Source of the DNA: Mya arenaria
Lineage: Eukaryota > Mollusca > Bivalvia > Myida > Myidae
Length of the DNA stretch: 64,000 bases
Direction: 5' to 3'
NCBI RefSeq assembly: GCF_026914265.1
Contig: NC_069136.1
Location: 55,593,658-55,657,657 of the forward strand
Numbering within the stretch: the first letter of the stretch is position 1; every line of letters begins with the position of its first letter. Of this stretch, positions 58,415 to 64,000 are shown one piece after another. The translations under genes and the position numbers were made by a program. The notes under the pieces are model-generated. The model searched no databases. It was given only the letters and a program-made list of their open reading frames with translations, and was not told where the DNA came from.

Positions 58415-58553
58415 TCTTGTGCTGTTCTTCTATGTTTCTTGTCTGTGATTTTGTGTTCTATGTCTTTGGCGTTTGCCCAGTGCCACTAAACTGGGTTTAT
58501 GTTTAAACTTTTTGCTACTTAGCTTGTTTCTGTAGCTTTTTGCATAAATATTG
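58415..58553 (+). repeat. dispersed repeat, short copy
   Basis: About 140 bp matching the shared core (GTGCTGTTCTTCTATGTTTC to TTTTGCATAAATATT). Placed between the DIRS RNase H and recombinase remnants. Confidence 0.75.
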
Positions 58554-58654
58554 CCATGTCATTACCCTATCCAGGCTCTGTTTTCAGCATCTCTGAAAAA
58601 GCTTGCTCAGATCATTGCTGGTTGTAGCCACCGCGACTTGCAATTAACTAACTA

Positions 58655-58775
58655 CCATTACTCAATTTATTTCAGCCATCACATATGTCCATAAGATGAA
58701 CAATTATCCGAATCCAGCTGAATCTATTACTATTATAAAAAAAACTGATGCACAGCACAGCAGTTCTGACTGGTG
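58655..58775 (+). pseudogene. DIRS tyrosine recombinase N-terminal fragment
   Basis: A frame with ISAITYVHKMNNYPNPAESI resembles the N-terminal SAM-like domain of DIRS recombinases (xxISYxHKLxxxxDPTxSF). The Arg-His-Arg-Tyr catalytic region is absent. Confidence 0.5.
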
Positions 58776-59730
58776 AGTAAGCAGTACCTGTGTTTGCATT
58801 TTTGTACTTTTTAAGTATTTACTGATGTTGTGCATTTCCTGAATATTCATGTTGTATAATTGTGTACATATCATATTATTCTATGTTCTTCCTTAAAATC
58901 TTCTACTGTTTTACCATTTATTTTGTCATATTTAGATTAATTTGTTTTATTATTTTTTAAAAAGTAGACCAATTCTTAATGTTTTATTTTCATAATGCTC
59001 ATTCTGGTCATTTTCCCCTTCAGTAATATGCTGTCGTGTGTATATGTATGTATGTACATTAATCCCTTCGCTCCTTTTTGTTTAGTGTGTGCTGTTTTAT
59101 TATTTCAAGACTAACATTAAGCCTCTTTTCAATCGTCAGTAAGCCATACGATTTGTCGAGCATGAACGTCTCCTTATTGTTGTACATAGAGTGTCTTTAT
59201 CTAATAAATCGCGTATCATCTAGCAGTCAAGAATATTCCTGGGATAGTTCCCAAAGGTTTGATATGATCATAGTCTGGCTTCATGATCTCGCGTCTCAAT
59301 TTTCTCATGTAATTAGTTTGCATTACAAGTATACCCTAGTAATATTTTGTTTACCTTATGTTCAGTATATCTATTTTATCATCATTCAACAATATGATAA
59401 CAGCATGCTGCTAAATGCAAAACAAATATTTTTATTATTATTTCGCTCGCTCGCCCCATTTTTTTTGGAAAAAATCCGATAAACAAGTTATCAATTTGGT
59501 ATTTTGTTCGGAATTTATAGAATTGAATAAGAAGTATTTATTATACGTTTCCATACAAATATATTCTGAAGCACACTAAATGTGACAGATCACCGAAATA
59601 ATCATTGCCAATGTTAACAATACTGATAAGAGTGCTAGGTTTCTCGTAAGGTATCTTGCACTTCAGAATAATCATTAATGCGATTCAACCGACTCACAGA
59701 TCCTCGCCAGTAATTTTGACCATGCAAACC

Positions 59731-59847
59731 GGCCGGACCCGGCATGCGCTTTTCAACTTTACGCGCGAACTGGAACCGGGGATATGTTTACCTCATGACT
59801 GGTACCCGTCCGAGCGTAGAGCCAAAAAGCGCATGCCGGGTTCGGCC
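59731..59847. repeat. 23-bp inverted repeat, 71-base spacer
   Basis: GGCCGGACCCGGCATGCGCT plus TTT pairs with 59825-59847 with one mismatch. The arms are GC-rich within AT-rich DNA. Could be a MITE core or a folded element. Confidence 0.8.
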
Positions 59848-60264
59848 CTTGTGCATACTCAAAAGTACTGGCGAAGATCTGTTATTCGGTATATAAACAG
59901 TATTCTTGGCAGAGTTATTAAAGAAAATTGCGAACACGCGTCTCGTTTGTGCATGTTGAGCGATTGCACCTTGGAGATTACTTCCTTATGAAGATGCATG
60001 CGACGTATACAGTTGTTTTATCGAAAAAATCTTGTAGATCTGAGCTCGTTTCCATACTTATGTCTCAATCTGAAATCTGCTAACCTTCATGACTTATGAA
60101 TGATAAAGATTGAATGAAATTTAAAAAAAAATGAATATGTAAAAATATACGACCAAAAGTGGATTATTTGTTTATTATGTGTATCATAAAGTACTAAAAC
60201 ACATTTTTTTATTCTCAGTCCAAGGGATCACCCTAGGAACCAATCACTCGACTGGCCAAAAAAT

Positions 60265-60300
60265 GCAGTCCAAATACCAAGTGCAGTCCAAATACCAAGT
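60265..60300. repeat. 18-bp tandem duplication
   Basis: TGCAGTCCAAATACCAAG occurs twice in a row. Confidence 0.95.
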
Positions 60301-60734
60301 AACTGTAATTTAAAATGGAGGCCATGGCAACACTACTTTCAGAAACCGTCAATGACAGACAAGTCAGTGGCACAAAATAAGGTAGCGATAATGAAATGCA
60401 GACGATCTTAAACTTTTACGACCGTGCTCGTATGTTGGGGCAGCTGGTTGAAACGGATTGATTAACCAAACAATGCCATTCAATCGTAATACTTGCGAGG
60501 ACTTGGACAGGTTATATAAAATATTGGAAATTTTTTGACACAATAAAATTGGAACAACTAGCATTCCTTACTATTGCTTTACATTTGGCTGTTTTAAGTC
60601 AGCATTTTTTAATGGAAAGCTGTGTTGCACTCTACTTAGAAAGATAAAATTGTGAGTGATAAAGGTGAGTAATTTGATAATTACTTGCATTTTATCAAAG
60701 AATGACCTCCACAATAACAGTTAACAGTAAATCT

Positions 60735-60830
60735 GTCAGGAAAAGTGGGCCCAATGATTGGCTCGAACCTATGATCACTAAAGCACTAACCAATGCCCCA
60801 TGTTCGTATGGGATTACCCACAAATTTCAC
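60735..60830 (-). repeat. possible tRNA-derived SINE head
   Basis: On the minus strand GGGCATTGGTTAGTGC is followed about 30 bases later by AGGTTCGAGCC, resembling Pol III A and B boxes. No full cloverleaf forms. It may be a SINE fragment. Confidence 0.35.
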
Positions 60831-60839
60831 CCTCTCCCT

Positions 60840-62949
60840 TTTATCTAAAGACTTATCAAGACACCCTTGCATTTAACATCAAAGTAAACCTTGGATGAAC
60901 TGTGCATCGGGGTTGGACTCTAGCCAAAAAACACTCAAAAGTTAGCATGGAATTCTTATTAACGTAGCTAACCAAGCTGCTGCTTCCCCAAATACAGTGC
61001 ACAGTACAACAATAAGGCAACTATCAATTCATTGCTGGATTTTCATCCCCCGACATCATTTTTTTTCCGCCGCCACTTAGAAATATTGACACATGACATA
61101 TAAAAATGTTGATCTAGTGTACCGGTATGCATTTTCATACCGGTCCAGAACTGTCTAGGAACTGAGTTTATTCTTCGATGTAAAACATTGACTTGTAAAA
61201 TAGGAGAAATGTTATGATCTTGATTGTGGATCGCCTAGAAACTAATGTTTATGGCCCCTTATGCATTAAGAAAGAGCATGAACATTCATCTAATGAACAA
61301 CAAAATACCCCCATTTAAAAAAATGGTTGAAAAGCAATTAATCTAGCAATTAATTTGTATTGGCCAAAATGAGACTTTTAGATTTTAAAGACTGCCATTC
61401 ACATTTTAAATACAACAATGGTTGGTTTTCATTTAAGTGATACTCACTTATTTTGCCTATTTATTTTATTTTAACTATGTTGTAAAATAAATCTGTAAAC
61501 AAATCATTGAGCTAGAGTTATGGACCTTTAGCCCCCATAATCACATGATTTTACACTTTGAGGAACCGCTTAAAAGGGAGTGATCCATAAAAAAAATGCA
61601 AGAAAGACTGACAAATGTCATAAATCAACAACTTAAGAGTTTGTGGAAAGTTCAGTTCATAAATCTGGGTGAAAATAAGGATCCTTCAATTGTGCGATTT
61701 TTAATAGAGGATTCATTTACAATGGGGAATTCAAGGGCGGATTCAGTGTTTGATACTGGGATGCATAATTTAGGGGCAAAAACATTCAATTTGCGGCCCT
61801 CCATCATAACTGAAATGTATTTGGTTTAAAGCGTTGGCAGTGGTGTTTGAAATTTTCACAATTTCTTGATAGAAATGGTGCATTCTAGGGATATTATTTT
61901 ATTACTCTTTTTCTACTATATTGAAACAAAACTGCCCCCATCCCTCTGGACCTGCTTGTGAAATTCTCTTTAAAATTGAGTAATTCAGACAATTCAGTAA
62001 AACGTAAAATATTAATGCTTTAAAACAAACTTCTCATCATTCTAAATTTGTGTTGTACAGCTGACTGAAAAATCTTTAGTTTTTTTCCTGAATTATTCTA
62101 ATCAAACCCCACTTGAAAATATATGTTTACCATATTTACATGTATATAAGTCATTTTGTGAACAAAAAGCAATCAGCTGCTATAAATGCATTAAGTACAA
62201 ATTCTGTCACTCCCAAATAATGACATTTATCTTTTTTATTGAAAATAGGTTTAGACTTTAATTTCTGTTGCAATTAATTATTATTAAGTTTGTCAATTTC
62301 TTCATTGTCCTGATCATAGAAAACAATGAAAAATCTTTCCTTAAAAATTTAAAAAATAAAACTGCTTGTTGAAATGCATTTTTTTGTTGTAATGTATAAA
62401 AATTCATACATAAAATAGAGAATTTATTTGATAAAACTTGTGTATGATTTTTAACAAAACTACATGTAATAAATACATGGTAATAACTATTAAGATACTG
62501 TTTAACTTGTGCTCATAAAATATAAGTTTATACTTTCAAATAATTAATAATAGTAATGTTTCATGACTATTTTTATGAATGTTGTCACTGTCATTCAGAA
62601 AATAAAATAAAATCAACGTTTAAGGACATTGGATCTGTATGCTGTATGTCAAATTTTGTGTTGGTGGAGATTCGTTCTTTATACATATACATGTTGTGAC
62701 CTACAGTTGCTTTGTATATGATTTTATATGTGAAATATTCTGTATTCAGCATCTGATGTTTACTGCAATTTTGTCCTGAAACTGTAATTTTATAGGATTT
62801 AAAAAATACTGTAAGGTTAATCATGAAAACATTGAATACTCATATGGAAAATCATATTAATAAGTATTGTGAATAATGTTTTTTCAAGACATTATCTAGA
62901 TCAGCGCTAAAAGCAGTAATAGAATAAATTTATTATCATATCATATAAT
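60840..62949. other. no gene seen
   Basis: AT-rich DNA with short chance frames, including one at 61596-61829 without splice or domain support. Confidence 0.4.
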
Positions 62950-63297
62950 AAAAACTGCACTCTCACAGATCCAAAGTTTTGACAGCTTTTTATTTTTTTC
63001 TTGAAACGAGCCAATGTTTGCGAAATGCACTGAAACTAGTTATATAAGACTGCTGACAAAAAAAATGATATCAGATTTTTATATTTAAGTTTGATATTTT
63101 ATGCATTTTTCTTAAACCGTAAGTAACCATTTAAGACATAAAATATGAATTTTCAAATGGAAATAAGTTCTATGATCTGATCTTTTGTCAGCAATCTTTT
63201 ATCATATATTTGTAGATACTAACGCAAAAATTTGCTCTTTCCAAGACAAAGAATAAAAAAGTTGTAAAAACGCTATATGTGTGAGAGTGCAGCTTTA
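62950..63297. mobile_element. fold-back MITE, family 1 copy b
   Basis: AACTGCACTCTCACAGAT at the left and GTGTGAGAGTGCAGCTTTA at the right are inverted repeats. Aligns with 35049-35404, including the CTTAAACCGTAA and TTTTTGTC-type blocks. Confidence 0.8.
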
Positions 63298-64000
63298 ACA
63301 TCAGTCTTGACCACTTTATTATTTAGACTCTAGAGTTGCAAGTTTGTCCTTAATCGTCCCACATGACTTCATTCTTTGAAATCGTATCACACTTACCTTA
63401 ATTTATCTAGTATTTGTAAAACTCTGTCAGATTCCGTGAATGGCAGATTGTGACTAAGCATCCCATAGAGTACAACTGCACTGATTTGGAACTGCCAGTG
63501 CATAGTATATTCATGGCATACTAGTCATGTTCAGATGTTTGTAGCAATTTCAACAATTTCCTATGTAGAGAATACATGTCTTTGGTCAAAACCAGCCTAA
63601 ACCATGATGAAGTTCTCTCACCTTTAGAATAAACAACATATGCATGCGCTTCTTTGCATATTTCACAATAGATAGTTTTGCAAAATTAATGTCATAAATA
63701 GATGCATACATTTGAAGTTTCTGCTAAATGATTTAACATTTTGTGCAGGTTTTATCTAGCTAACCTTCATGTAAAATTTGGTTGACATTTAAGAACGTTT
63801 GCTTAGCAAATCATCTATTCCATGGCTAATTTACATAAAAGGGATGTTACCCTTTAGTGAAGCCTACGGTTAGAGACGGCCTTTCTTTAAATACAAACTT
63901 TGATAATACTCCATCGATAAATACCTAGGTATTTGAAGCTACTTTTGTTGTAACATAGTACGAGATTCCTTTTGTCAGTCAAATGACTGCCACTAAATCA
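63298..64000. other. no gene seen
   Basis: Featureless AT-rich sequence to the end of the window. Confidence 0.4.

Larger units (their letters stand above)
55140..58780 (+). mobile_element. decayed DIRS-like retrotransposon
   Basis: In order on the plus strand: a Gag-like region, a reverse transcriptase, an RNase H region broken by inserted repeats, and the start of a tyrosine recombinase. This order and the recombinase are diagnostic of the DIRS order. Stops and frameshifts occur throughout and the recombinase catalytic part is missing. Terminal repeats were not identified. Confidence 0.75.

Noticed and set aside
59078..59482. 134-codon hydrophobic open frame
   Set aside because: AT-rich and hydrophobic by composition. 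No homology or splice sites, and no conserved start.

Overview
This is a stretch of AT-rich, intron-bearing eukaryotic DNA, most likely from a bivalve mollusc. The evidence is a DZIP3-like HEPN-type gene, a Ty3/Gypsy element with its integrase ahead of the reverse transcriptase, DIRS-like and Helentron-like remnants, and many small terminal-inverted-repeat elements of kinds common in molluscs. The taxonomic call is an inference from gene and repeat content. There is no rRNA, no complete tRNA gene and no CRISPR array.

Layout: 0.6-1.44 kb is a 71-bp minisatellite, and 2.05-2.38 kb a decayed mariner transposase. From 3.86 to 28.5 kb lies a duplicated unit, all on the minus strand, present as copies A (3.86-7.07 kb), B (9.4-11.0 plus 18.4-19.1 kb) and C (26.5-28.5 kb). 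A and C each carry a complete two-exon gene for a small type I membrane protein (95 and 99 residues). B keeps the signal-peptide exon but has lost exon 2. Copy B is interrupted by a nearly intact 7.4-kb Ty3/Gypsy element (11026-18422) with 5-bp target duplications; paralog A shows the matching empty site. A hAT remnant lies between A and B (7.54-8.34 kb).

Between B and C a five-exon minus-strand gene (21.7-25.8 kb) has a DZIP3-like HEPN-type exon and all-phase-1 introns; one exon has lost one base.

From about 31.84 to 51.29 kb the region is bounded by the two genes of a PIF/Harbinger transposon: a DDE transposase on the plus strand at the left end and a Myb/SANT-like protein on the minus strand at the right end, with GGTAA/TTACC-rich flanks. 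Nested inside are GC-rich MITEs, other MITEs, a Helentron remnant (peptidase, Rep N-terminal region, endonuclease tail) split by a TTAA-flanked piggyBac-like insert, an 0.8-kb minisatellite of about 20-bp units, and the first exons of an unidentified gene beside a 28-bp perfect palindrome.

The last 13 kb holds a decayed DIRS-like retroelement (55.1-58.8 kb) broken up by a dispersed repeat, plus inverted-repeat elements and otherwise featureless AT-rich DNA. The best candidates for undescribed biology are the small membrane-protein family and the large composite Harbinger region.
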